From assembly GCF_002261345.1 (NCBI RefSeq), contig NZ_NEVT01000004.1, positions 1 to 64,000 on the forward strand: a stretch of DNA of 64,000 bases, in the 5' to 3' direction. A program made the translations under genes and the position numbers. Numbering within the stretch: the stretch's first letter is position 1; each line of letters starts with the position of its first letter. This DNA comes from Bordetella genomosp. 2 (GTDB taxonomy: Bacteria; Pseudomonadota; Gammaproteobacteria; Burkholderiales; Burkholderiaceae_B). Positions 57,564 to 64,000 of the stretch are shown here, one piece after another. The notes beneath the pieces were generated by a model that did not search any database, was not told where the DNA came from, and was given only the letters and a program-made list of their open reading frames with translations.

Positions 57564-57998
57564 TCAGCCCAGGTGGGTGTGGCGCTCGGGGCGTTCCTCG
57601 ACCTGCATTTCGGACAGGCCGTGCAGAATGCCGCAGTCGTCAGTATCGGGCCGCGCCGACAGGCAGCGCCGGCGCAGTTCGGAAAGCTGGCCCTTCAACT
57701 GCAACAGCTCGGCGATGCGGGCATCCACGTGGGCGATGTGCTGGTCGAACAGCGCGTTGATCGGGCCGCAGCCGGCGCGGTGGTCGTCGGCCAGTTGCAG
57801 GATGGCCCGGATCTCCTCCTGCGTCATGTCCAGCGCGCGGCAATTGCGGATCAGGCGCAGCCGCTCCAGGTGCGGCGCGCCATAGCTGCGGTAATTGTTC
57901 AAGCCACGCTCCGGCGCGGGCAGCAAGCCCTCTTTTTCGTAATAGCGCACGGTTTCGACGGTCGTGCCGGCCGCCTTGGCGAGTTCGCCGATCTTCAT
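57564..57998 (-). CDS. cadR: MerR-family Cd/Pb/Zn-responsive regulator (CadR/PbrR)
   Basis: 144 residues. N-terminal MerR HTH (MKIGELAKAAGTTVETVRYY), a dimerisation helix, and the metal-binding cysteines of the CadR/PbrR group: one in DHRAGCGPI (Cys78) and two in the loop CLSARPDTDDCGIL. A His-containing tail follows (RHTHLG). The start at 57998 follows GGAGG; four residues could be added from 58010. It activates the divergent P-type ATPase gene by untwisting a long-spacer promoter. Confidence 0.93.
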   Translation of the reverse strand: MKIGELAKAAGTTVETVRYYEKEGLLPAPERGLNNYRSYGAPHLERLRLIRNCRALDMTQEEIRAILQLADDHRAGCGPINALFDQHIAHVDARIAELLQLKGQLSELRRRCLSARPDTDDCGILHGLSEMQVEERPERHTHLG

Positions 57999-58034
57999 GG
58001 CTGCCTCCACAGGAAATCGGCCGGGTACGGCCGC

Positions 58035-58065
58035 TTGACCCTATAGTAACTCCAGGGTGTGCAAT
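58035..58065 (+). promoter_or_regulatory. Metal-responsive promoter and operator of the P-type ATPase gene
   Basis: TTGACC (58035-58040) and TGCAAT (58060-58065) are separated by 19 bp, the overlong spacer typical of MerR-activated promoters. Within it lies the dyad ACCCTATAGT (58038-58047) and ACTCCAGGGT (58049-58058), close to known PbrR/CadR operators. Confidence 0.85.
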
Positions 58066-58101
58066 GCCGTCAATGCTCTTGAATGGACCCCGATCCGAGC
58101 C

Positions 58102-60345
58102 ATGACCCACCCTGTTTCCGACTCCCCGGCCTGCTGCGGCCACGACCACGCCGGCCACGACCATGCCGGGCATGCGCACCCCGCCGCCGGCCGCCGCGCC
58201 GAGGCGGCGCCGCTGCGCGCCGGCCCAGGCCAGCGGCTGGCGCGGCTGCGCATCGGCCAGATGGACTGCCCCACCGAGGAGACCCTGATCCGCAAGAAGC
58301 TGGGCGCCCTGCCCGGCGTGCACGGCATGCACTTCAACCTGATGCAGCGGGTGCTGACGGTCGCGCATGGCGAGGGCGCGCTGGACAAGGTGGTGGCCGC
58401 CATCAAATCGCTGGACATGACGCCCGAGGTGCTGGCCGACGACGATGCGACGCCCGCCGCCGCGCCGGCGGGGCGCCGCGGCCATGGCTACTGGCTGGCC
58501 GCCGGCGGCGTGCTGGCCGCCCTGTCGGAAGCCGCCCACTTCGCCGCCCTGCCCACGGCGGTCGCGGCGGTGCTGGCGCTGGCCGCCATCCTGGCGTGCG
58601 GCCTGGGCACCTACCGCAAGGGCTGGATCGCACTTCGCAACGGCAATCTCAACATCAACGCGCTGATGAGCATCGCCGTCACGGGAGCCGTCCTGATCGG
58701 CCAGTGGCCCGAGGCCGCCATGGTGATGTTCCTGTTCAACGTGGCCGAGCTGATCGAGGCGCGCGCGCTGGACCGCGCGCGCCACGCGGTGCGCGACCTG
58801 CTCGACCTGGCACCGCAAGTGGCGACGGCCCGCCAGGCCGACGGCTCGTGGGCCGAAGTGCCGGTGGCGCAGCTGCGCCATGACGACTGGGTGCGCGTGC
58901 GGCCCGGCGAACGCATCGCCGCCGACGGCATCGTGGCCGACGGCTCCTCGGCGGTGGACCAGTCCGCCATCACGGGCGAGAGCCTGCCGGTCGACAAGGC
59001 AGTGGGCGACACCGTGTACGCCGGCACCGTCAACACCACCGGCGCGTTCGACTACCGCGTCACCGCCGCGGCCGGCGAGACCACCCTGGCGCGCATCATC
59101 CACGCGGTCGAGCAGACCCAGGGCGCGCGTGCCCCGACCCAGCGCTTCATCGACCGCTTCTCGCGCGTGTACACGCCGGTGGTGGTGATCCTGGCGCTGC
59201 TGGTGGCCGTGGCGCCGCCGCTCATCTGGGGCCAGCCGTGGCTGGACGCGATCTACCGCGCGCTGGCGCTGCTGATCATCGCCTGCCCCTGCGCGCTGGT
59301 CATCTCCACGCCGGTCAGCATCGTCAGCGGGCTGACCGCGGCGGCGCGCCGCGGCATCCTGATCAAGGGCGGCGTGTACCTGGAAGAAGGCCGCCGGCTC
59401 GCCTGGCTGGCGCTCGACAAGACCGGCACGCTGACCCACGGCAAGCCGGTCTGCACCGACCTGGACACCCTGGTCCGGCCCGAACCCGGCGCGGCCGCGC
59501 CGGCCCTGCTGGCCGCCAGCCTGGCCGCGCGCTCCGACCACCCGGTGTCGCGCGCCGTGGCGCAAGCCCATGCCGCCGGCGCGGCGCCCGCGCCGCTGCT
59601 GGAAGTGCGCGATTTCGCCGCCCTGCCGGGACGCGGCGTGCGCGGCCGCATCGGCGGACAGACCTGGCACCTGGGCAACCTGCGGCTGATGCGCGAACTG
59701 GGCGTGGCCACGCCCGACCTGCAGGCCCGCATCGAAGCCCTGGAGCAGCAAGGCAAGACCGCCATCGCGCTGGCCGACGGCCGCGGCGCCGTGGCGCTGG
59801 CGGCGGTGGCCGACACCCTCAAGCCCGGCAGCGCCGAAGCAGTCGCCGGCCTGCACCGCCTGGGCGTGCGCACGCTCATGCTGACCGGCGACAACGTGCG
59901 CACCGCGCGGGCGGTGGCCGAACAGGCCGGCATCGACGAAGCCCATGGCGAACTGCTGCCCGAGGACAAGCTGCGCGCCGTCGAGGCCAAGCTCGGCGCG
60001 GCCGGCAAGGTCGGCATGGTGGGCGACGGCATCAACGACGCGCCGGCGCTGGCGCGCGCCGACATCGGCTTCGCCATGGGTGCGGCCGGCACCGGCACGG
60101 CCATCGAGACGGCCGACGTGGCGCTGATGGATGACGACCTGCGCAAGATCGGCCAGTTCGTGCGCCTGTCGCGCGCCACGCACCGCATTCTGGTGCAGAA
60201 CATCGCGCTGGCGCTGGGCATCAAGGCGGTGTTCCTGGTGCTGGCCGCCGCCGGCCACGCCACCCTGTGGATGGCCGTGTTCGCCGACGTGGGCGCCAGC
60301 CTGCTGGTGGTGGCCAACGGCCTGCGCCTGCTGCGCGCGCGCTGA
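58102..60345 (+). CDS. cadA: Heavy-metal P1B-type ATPase (CadA/ZntA/PbrA)
   Basis: 747 residues. A His-rich N-terminus (CCGHDHAGHDHAGHAHP) and a heavy-metal-associated domain (about 50-120, with GQMDCPTEE), eight membrane segments including the metal-binding CPC (IIACPCALVIS), TGES phosphatase motif, DKTGTLT phosphorylation site, HP locus (SDHPVS) and GDGINDAPAL hinge. It expels Zn2+, Cd2+ and/or Pb2+. The ATG at 58102 is chosen because the frame's first ATG (58057) lies inside the promoter. It is controlled by the divergent CadR-like regulator. Confidence 0.95.
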   Translation: MTHPVSDSPACCGHDHAGHDHAGHAHPAAGRRAEAAPLRAGPGQRLARLRIGQMDCPTEETLIRKKLGALPGVHGMHFNLMQRVLTVAHGEGALDKVVAAIKSLDMTPEVLADDDATPAAAPAGRRGHGYWLAAGGVLAALSEAAHFAALPTAVAAVLALAAILACGLGTYRKGWIALRNGNLNINALMSIAVTGAVLIGQWPEAAMVMFLFNVAELIEARALDRARHAVRDLLDLAPQVATARQADGSWAEVPVAQLRHDDWVRVRPGERIAADGIVADGSSAVDQSAITGESLPVDKAVGDTVYAGTVNTTGAFDYRVTAAAGETTLARIIHAVEQTQGARAPTQRFIDRFSRVYTPVVVILALLVAVAPPLIWGQPWLDAIYRALALLIIACPCALVISTPVSIVSGLTAAARRGILIKGGVYLEEGRRLAWLALDKTGTLTHGKPVCTDLDTLVRPEPGAAAPALLAASLAARSDHPVSRAVAQAHAAGAAPAPLLEVRDFAALPGRGVRGRIGGQTWHLGNLRLMRELGVATPDLQARIEALEQQGKTAIALADGRGAVALAAVADTLKPGSAEAVAGLHRLGVRTLMLTGDNVRTARAVAEQAGIDEAHGELLPEDKLRAVEAKLGAAGKVGMVGDGINDAPALARADIGFAMGAAGTGTAIETADVALMDDDLRKIGQFVRLSRATHRILVQNIALALGIKAVFLVLAAAGHATLWMAVFADVGASLLVVANGLRLLRAR

Positions 60346-60514
60346 GCGCCGCCGCGGGCGGCGCGGGCACGGCGCCGCCTAATAACCGCCGGCAATATTC
60401 TTACGATTCTTCATGCTTTGTGGAAAAATAGGCTGGTTGTTACAGTGTTCGTTTCCCCGGCGCGGCCCACAAGGCGGCGCCGGCGCGCATGACACCATCC
60501 ACTGGAGCACCACC

Positions 60515-61294
60515 ATGAAATTGCGCTCGATTCTGCTGGCCGGACTACTGCAACTCACCGTGGCGGCCGCCGCCCATGCCCAGGACGGCCTGGCCGCCAT
60601 CAAGTCGGCCGGCGTGTTCAAGATCGGCACCGAAGGCACCTATGCGCCGTTCACGTATCACGACACCTCCGGCAAGCTCACCGGCTTCGACGTGGAAATC
60701 GGCCGCGCCATCGCCGAGCGCCTCGGCGTCAAGGCGGAATTCGTCGAAGGCAAGTGGGACGGCCTGATCGCCGGGCTGGACGTCAAGCGCTACGACGCCG
60801 TGATCAACCAGGTCGGCATCACCGATGCGCGCAAGGCCAAGTACGACTTCTCCGACCCGTACATCGCTTCGCAGGCGGTGTTGATCGTGCGCGACGACAA
60901 CACCGAGATCAAGCGCTTCGAGGACATCAAGGGCAAGCGCTCGGCCAATACGCTGACCAGCAATTTCGGCAAGCTGGCGCAGAAGTACGGCGCCCAGGTG
61001 GTGGCCGTGCAGGGCTTCAACGAGAGCATCGACCTGCTGATGTCGGGCCGCGTCGACGCCACCATCAACGACAACCTGTCGTTCCTGGACTTCAAGAAGC
61101 AGAAGCCCAACGCCAAGGTGAAGATCGTCGACAGCGACAAGAGCGCCGAGTTCAGCGAATCGGGCGTACTGATCCGCCAGGGCAACCCCGAGCTGCGCGC
61201 GGCCATCAACAAGGCGCTGGCCGACATGAAGGCCGACGGCACCTACAAGGCCATTTCGGAAAAGTACTTCGGCACCGACCTGTCGGCCCAGTAA
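60515..61294 (+). CDS. Polar amino acid ABC substrate-binding protein (cystine-type, FliY/TcyJ-like)
   Basis: 259 residues. Sec signal peptide (about 1-22, cut after AHA), then a family 3 solute-binding fold: TEGTYAPFTYHDTSGKLTGF at the ligand site and EKYFGTDLS at the end. The resemblance is strongest to cystine-binding proteins, but the ligand is an inference. It is the first gene of a three-gene importer whose ATPase is frameshifted. The 169 bp upstream is AT-rich and separates it from the P-type ATPase gene. Confidence 0.93.
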   Translation: MKLRSILLAGLLQLTVAAAAHAQDGLAAIKSAGVFKIGTEGTYAPFTYHDTSGKLTGFDVEIGRAIAERLGVKAEFVEGKWDGLIAGLDVKRYDAVINQVGITDARKAKYDFSDPYIASQAVLIVRDDNTEIKRFEDIKGKRSANTLTSNFGKLAQKYGAQVVAVQGFNESIDLLMSGRVDATINDNLSFLDFKKQKPNAKVKIVDSDKSAEFSESGVLIRQGNPELRAAINKALADMKADGTYKAISEKYFGTDLSAQ

Positions 61295-61344
61295 GCCCCG
61301 CCGCCTCGTCCGCCGAGCCACCCTTCCAAGGAAGACACGCCATC

Positions 61345-62025
61345 GTGCCCGCCTGGCTGCAGTTGATGATCGATTCATTCTGGCCCCTGCTGCACGCGGG
61401 GCTGGTGTTCACGGTGCCGCTGACGCTGCTGTCCTTCGCGGGCGGGCTGGTGCTGGCCTTCGTGGTGGCGCTGATCCGCCTGTTCGGCCCGGCCCCGCTG
61501 GTGGCGCTGGTGCGCTTCTATGTATGGCTGATCCGCGGCACGCCGCTGCTGGTGCAGTTGTTCGTGATCTTCTACGGCCTGCCCAGCGCGGGGATCGTGC
61601 TCGACCCGCTGCCGGCCGCCCTGATCGGCTTCACCCTCAACGTCGGCGCCTACAACTCCGAGGTGATCCGCGGCGCCATCGAATCCATCCCGAAGGGCCA
61701 GTGGGAAGCCGCCTACTCGCTCAGCATGACGCGCGGCCAGGCCATGCGCCGCACCGTCCTGCCGCAGGCCGCGCGCGTGGCCGTGCCGCCGCTGGCCAAC
61801 TCGTTCATCTCGCTGGTCAAGGACACCTCGCTGGCCGCCGTGCTGACCGTGCCCGAGATCTTCCAGGCCGCCCAGCGCATCGCCGCGGTCACCTACGAGC
61901 CGCTGATTCTCTACACCGAGGCCGCCCTGATCTACCTGGTGTTCAGCTCGGCGCTGTCGGCCGCGCAAGTGCGGCTGGAGCGGCGCTTCGGCCAGCACGC
62001 GGTGTTTTCCGAGAGGAACCGATGA
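61345..62025 (+). CDS. Polar amino acid ABC transporter permease
   Basis: 226 residues from a GTG at 61345 with AAGGAAG upstream. Five membrane segments; the HisM-type EAA loop (EAAYSLSMTRGQAMRRTVLPQA) and RGTPLLVQLFVIFYGLP. An ATG at 61366 is an alternative start. It pairs with the binding protein upstream and the broken ATPase gene, whose ATG overlaps its stop (ATGA). Confidence 0.92.
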   Translation: MPAWLQLMIDSFWPLLHAGLVFTVPLTLLSFAGGLVLAFVVALIRLFGPAPLVALVRFYVWLIRGTPLLVQLFVIFYGLPSAGIVLDPLPAALIGFTLNVGAYNSEVIRGAIESIPKGQWEAAYSLSMTRGQAMRRTVLPQAARVAVPPLANSFISLVKDTSLAAVLTVPEIFQAAQRIAAVTYEPLILYTEAALIYLVFSSALSAAQVRLERRFGQHAVFSERNR

Positions 62026-62766
62026 TCGCGCTGACGCAGATCGACAAATTCTTCGGCGACCACCATGTACTGGACAAGGTCGACGTCGCCATCGCCGAAG
62101 GCAGCGTCACCGCGCTGATCGGCCCGTCCGGCAGCGGCAAGAGCACGCTGCTGCGCTGCGTGAACCTGCTGGAGATCCCGGAGGGCGGCACACTGCAGCT
62201 GGGCGACGAGACCGTGCGGTTCGACCCGCAGCGCAAGCCCGAGCGCGACGCCGTCCAGCGCGTGCGCAAGCAGACCGGCATGGTGTTCCAGAACTTCCAG
62301 CTGTTCCCGCACCAGACCGTCATCGACAATGTCATGGAAGGCCTGGTCACGGTGCAGAAGTGGCCGCGGCCGCGTGCCCGCGAGCGCGCGCTGGAACTGC
62401 TGGCCAAGGTCGGCATGCGCGACAAGGCCGACGCCTGGCCGCTCAATCTGTCCGGCGGGCAGCAGCAGCGCGTAGCCATTGCCCGCGCGCTGGCCCCCCT
62501 CGCCGCGCGTGCTGCTGTGCGACGAGCCCACCTCGGCGCTCGACCCCGGCCTGGCGGCCGAAGTGGTCGAGGTGCTCAAGCAGCTGGCCAGCGAAGGCAT
62601 GACCATGCTGATGGCCACCCACGACCTGCGCCTGGCCGCCGCCATCTCGCGCGAGGCGGTGTTCCTGCAGGAAGGCCGCGTGGTGGAATCCGGCCCCTCG
62701 GCCGAACTGTTCAGCCGGCCGCGCGACGCGCGCACGGCGGCGTTCATTTCCACGCTGACGCAGTAG
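62022..62766 (+). pseudogene. Polar amino acid ABC transporter ATPase, frameshifted at a C6 run
   Basis: The first 157 codons are normal: Walker A GPSGSGKSTLL, Q loop MVFQNFQLFPHQT, signature LSGGQQQRVAIARALA. At C6 (62494-62499) the frame is lost. The correct continuation, PRVLLCDEPTSALDPGLAAE through the H loop (MATHDL) to a stop at 62766, is in the +1 frame. Removing one C restores a 247-residue protein of normal length. In the frame as given, translation runs on out of frame to 63023 and lacks Walker B. It may be a true inactivating mutation, a slippage variant or a sequencing error. Confidence 0.88.
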
Positions 62767-62805
62767 GCCGCGCGCCTGCCGCCGGACTCCCGCGCGAGGC
62801 TCGCC

Positions 62806-63813
62806 TCAGTTCACCTGGGCGCCGGATTTCCGCACCAGATCCGACCACTTGGCGATCTCGGCCCGTTCGAAACCGGCCAGGTCGCGGGTGGACTCGCCGC
62901 CCGGTTCAACGCCCTGCCCGGCCAGGCGCTCGAGCACCTGCGGATCGCCCAGGGCCTGCTGCGCCGCCTGGCGCAGCACGGCCAGCGCCGGTTCGGGCGT
63001 GGCGGCCGGCGCGTACAGCATGAACCAAGCCACCAGGTCGAAATCGCTGCCGGTCTGCTCGGCGATGCTGGGCACATCGGGCGCGGCGCTGCTGCGGCGG
63101 GCGCTGGATACTCCCAGGGCGCGCAGCTTGCCGGCCTGGATGTGCGGCAGTACCGCGGCGGGATGGTAGAACATGAACTGCACCTGGCCCGACATCACGT
63201 CGGACACGGCCAGCCCGCCCTCTTTGTAGGGCACGTGCAGCATTTCGCCGCCCAGCCGCGCCTTGAGCAATTCGCCGGCCAGGTGGCCGGACGTGCCGCT
63301 GCCGGCCGAGGCGAACGCCACGCCGGGCGCCTTGCCCGCGGCGGCGGCCAGGTCCTTGAGCGACTGGATGCCCGATCCGCTTCCGGTGACCAGGAAAGTC
63401 GGCGTCTGGCCCACGAACGCCACCGGCGCGAAGTCCTCCAGCGGGTCGTAGCCGGGATTCTTGTACAGGGCCTGGTTGATCGCGTGCGTGCCCACCGTGC
63501 CCATCACCAGCGTATAGCCATCGGGCTGGACCCGCGCCACCTGAGCCGTCCCGATGGTGCCGCCCCCGCCGGATTTGTTTTCCACCACCACTTGCTGGCC
63601 CAGCGGCTTGGCCATGGCCTCGGCCACGATGCGCGCGATGGTGTCGGTGGTGGTGCCCGGACCGAACGGCACCACCATGCGCACCGCACGCTCGGGGAAC
63701 GCGGCAGCCTGCGCGGCCACGGCCGGCAGCCCCAGCACGCCGGCCAACAATGCGGCGCCCAGCAATTTGCGGCGTGTCCGCCGGCCGTTGGAATGGTGAT
63801 CGAGCGGTTTCAT
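62806..63813 (-). CDS. Bug/TctC family tripartite tricarboxylate transporter binding protein
   Basis: 335 residues. Signal peptide of mixed Sec/Tat look (RRTRRKLLGAALLAGVLG, cut near AQA), then the TctC fold with VRMVVPFGPGTTTDTIARIV, VVENKSGGGGTIGTAQVAR and a late SIAEQTGSDFDL. It is one of the many orphan Bug proteins of Bordetella, a periplasmic receptor for carboxylates. GGAGA precedes the ATG. No TctA or TctB gene is in view. Confidence 0.94.
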   Translation of the reverse strand: MKPLDHHSNGRRTRRKLLGAALLAGVLGLPAVAAQAAAFPERAVRMVVPFGPGTTTDTIARIVAEAMAKPLGQQVVVENKSGGGGTIGTAQVARVQPDGYTLVMGTVGTHAINQALYKNPGYDPLEDFAPVAFVGQTPTFLVTGSGSGIQSLKDLAAAAGKAPGVAFASAGSGTSGHLAGELLKARLGGEMLHVPYKEGGLAVSDVMSGQVQFMFYHPAAVLPHIQAGKLRALGVSSARRSSAAPDVPSIAEQTGSDFDLVAWFMLYAPAATPEPALAVLRQAAQQALGDPQVLERLAGQGVEPGGESTRDLAGFERAEIAKWSDLVRKSGAQVN

Positions 63814-63881
63814 GGTTGTCTCCTCGTTATGATGAGTATGTGCGGCGAGCCATGCCGGCGGCGCGCCGCGATTTGCAACGC

Positions 63882-64000
63882 CTACGGGCGCTGCGCGGCA
63901 AACCCCGGGGGCAGCGCGCCCTCGTATTGCACCGCGCGGCCGGCCTGGTACGACAGGGCGAACCCGATCGGCGCCTCCTGCTCTTCGGTCAGGTGCGCAA
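63882..64000 (-). CDS. 3' end of an unidentified gene (runs off the window)
   Basis: An open frame of 38 codons plus a TAG at 63882-63884, entering from the window edge. The visible C-terminus begins AHLTEEQEAPIGFALSYQAG and ends PPGFAAQRP. Its codon usage is like its neighbours, and it lies 68 bp upstream of the Bug gene on the same strand, so the two may be co-transcribed. Too little remains for me to assign a family. Confidence 0.6.
   Translation of the reverse strand, partial: AHLTEEQEAPIGFALSYQAGRAVQYEGALPPGFAAQRP

Noticed and set aside
62767-63023. Extended C-terminus of the ABC ATPase in its original frame
   Set aside because: The sequence after the C6 run in that frame is Arg/Pro/Ala-rich with no ABC motifs, while the +1 frame carries Walker B and the H loop.

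Overview
The window is about 68% GC, tightly packed and free of insertion sequences. Its gene content points to a classical Bordetella (B. bronchiseptica / parapertussis / pertussis group). Supporting signs are an flhDC (frlAB)-motAB-che cluster beside fliA and a flagellin gene, an aceE-aceF-lpdA operon in which LpdA carries its own lipoyl domain, a Bug-family (TctC) binding protein, and poly-C/G tracts of the kind Bordetella uses for phase variation. I cannot tell which species from this window alone.

Layout. 1-4096 (minus): flhD, flhC, motA, motB, a CheY-like gene and the 5' part of cheA, transcribed away from the divergent fliA (4438) and the sigma-28-driven flagellin gene flaA (5324). 6770-13018 (minus): lpdA, aceF, aceE for pyruvate dehydrogenase. 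13321-16579 (plus): a PAS sensor kinase, a FixJ-type regulator and folD, joined by ATGA overlaps. 16796-19992 (plus): prlC, a SCO1/SenC copper chaperone and a small GlsB/YeaQ membrane protein. 20061-25915 (minus): an RND efflux operon with a divergent LysR gene. 27113-29821: rluF-like, ubiC, yaeQ and a RhtB/LysE exporter. 29913-36945 (minus): a peptide/glutathione-type ABC importer with a gamma-glutamyltransferase that has no signal peptide, and a divergent LysR gene. 37957-51589: a Tat-exported phospholipase C, a 51-residue lipoprotein and a rearranged type II secretion cluster (gspC, G-N forward; gspD-gspE reverse; gspF forward). 51906-55313 (minus): glnB, nadE and a YbdG-like MscS channel. 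55446-61294: argH, a nitroreductase, a CadR/PbrR regulator with a divergent P-type ATPase, and the start of a polar amino acid ABC importer. The importer's ATPase gene (62022) has a one-base frameshift at a C6 run. A TctC protein and the 3' end of an unidentified gene close the window.

The most striking unexplained signal is a dispersed short palindrome, GGTGTC(A/T)GACACC. It occurs in pairs between genes, as a 74-bp tandem array between gspF and glnB, and inside aceF and lpdA, where either orientation encodes Val-Ser-Asp-Thr in the flexible linkers of the enzyme complex. Three homopolymer tracts (C9 just after a response-regulator start codon, C9 at the -35 position of the sco1 promoter, G8 upstream of glsB) are candidates for phase-variable switches. 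The type II secretion locus combines a putative Tat/T2SS phospholipase substrate, PhoB-box-like 11-bp repeats, and a GspD that appears to end in a SPOR-like domain.
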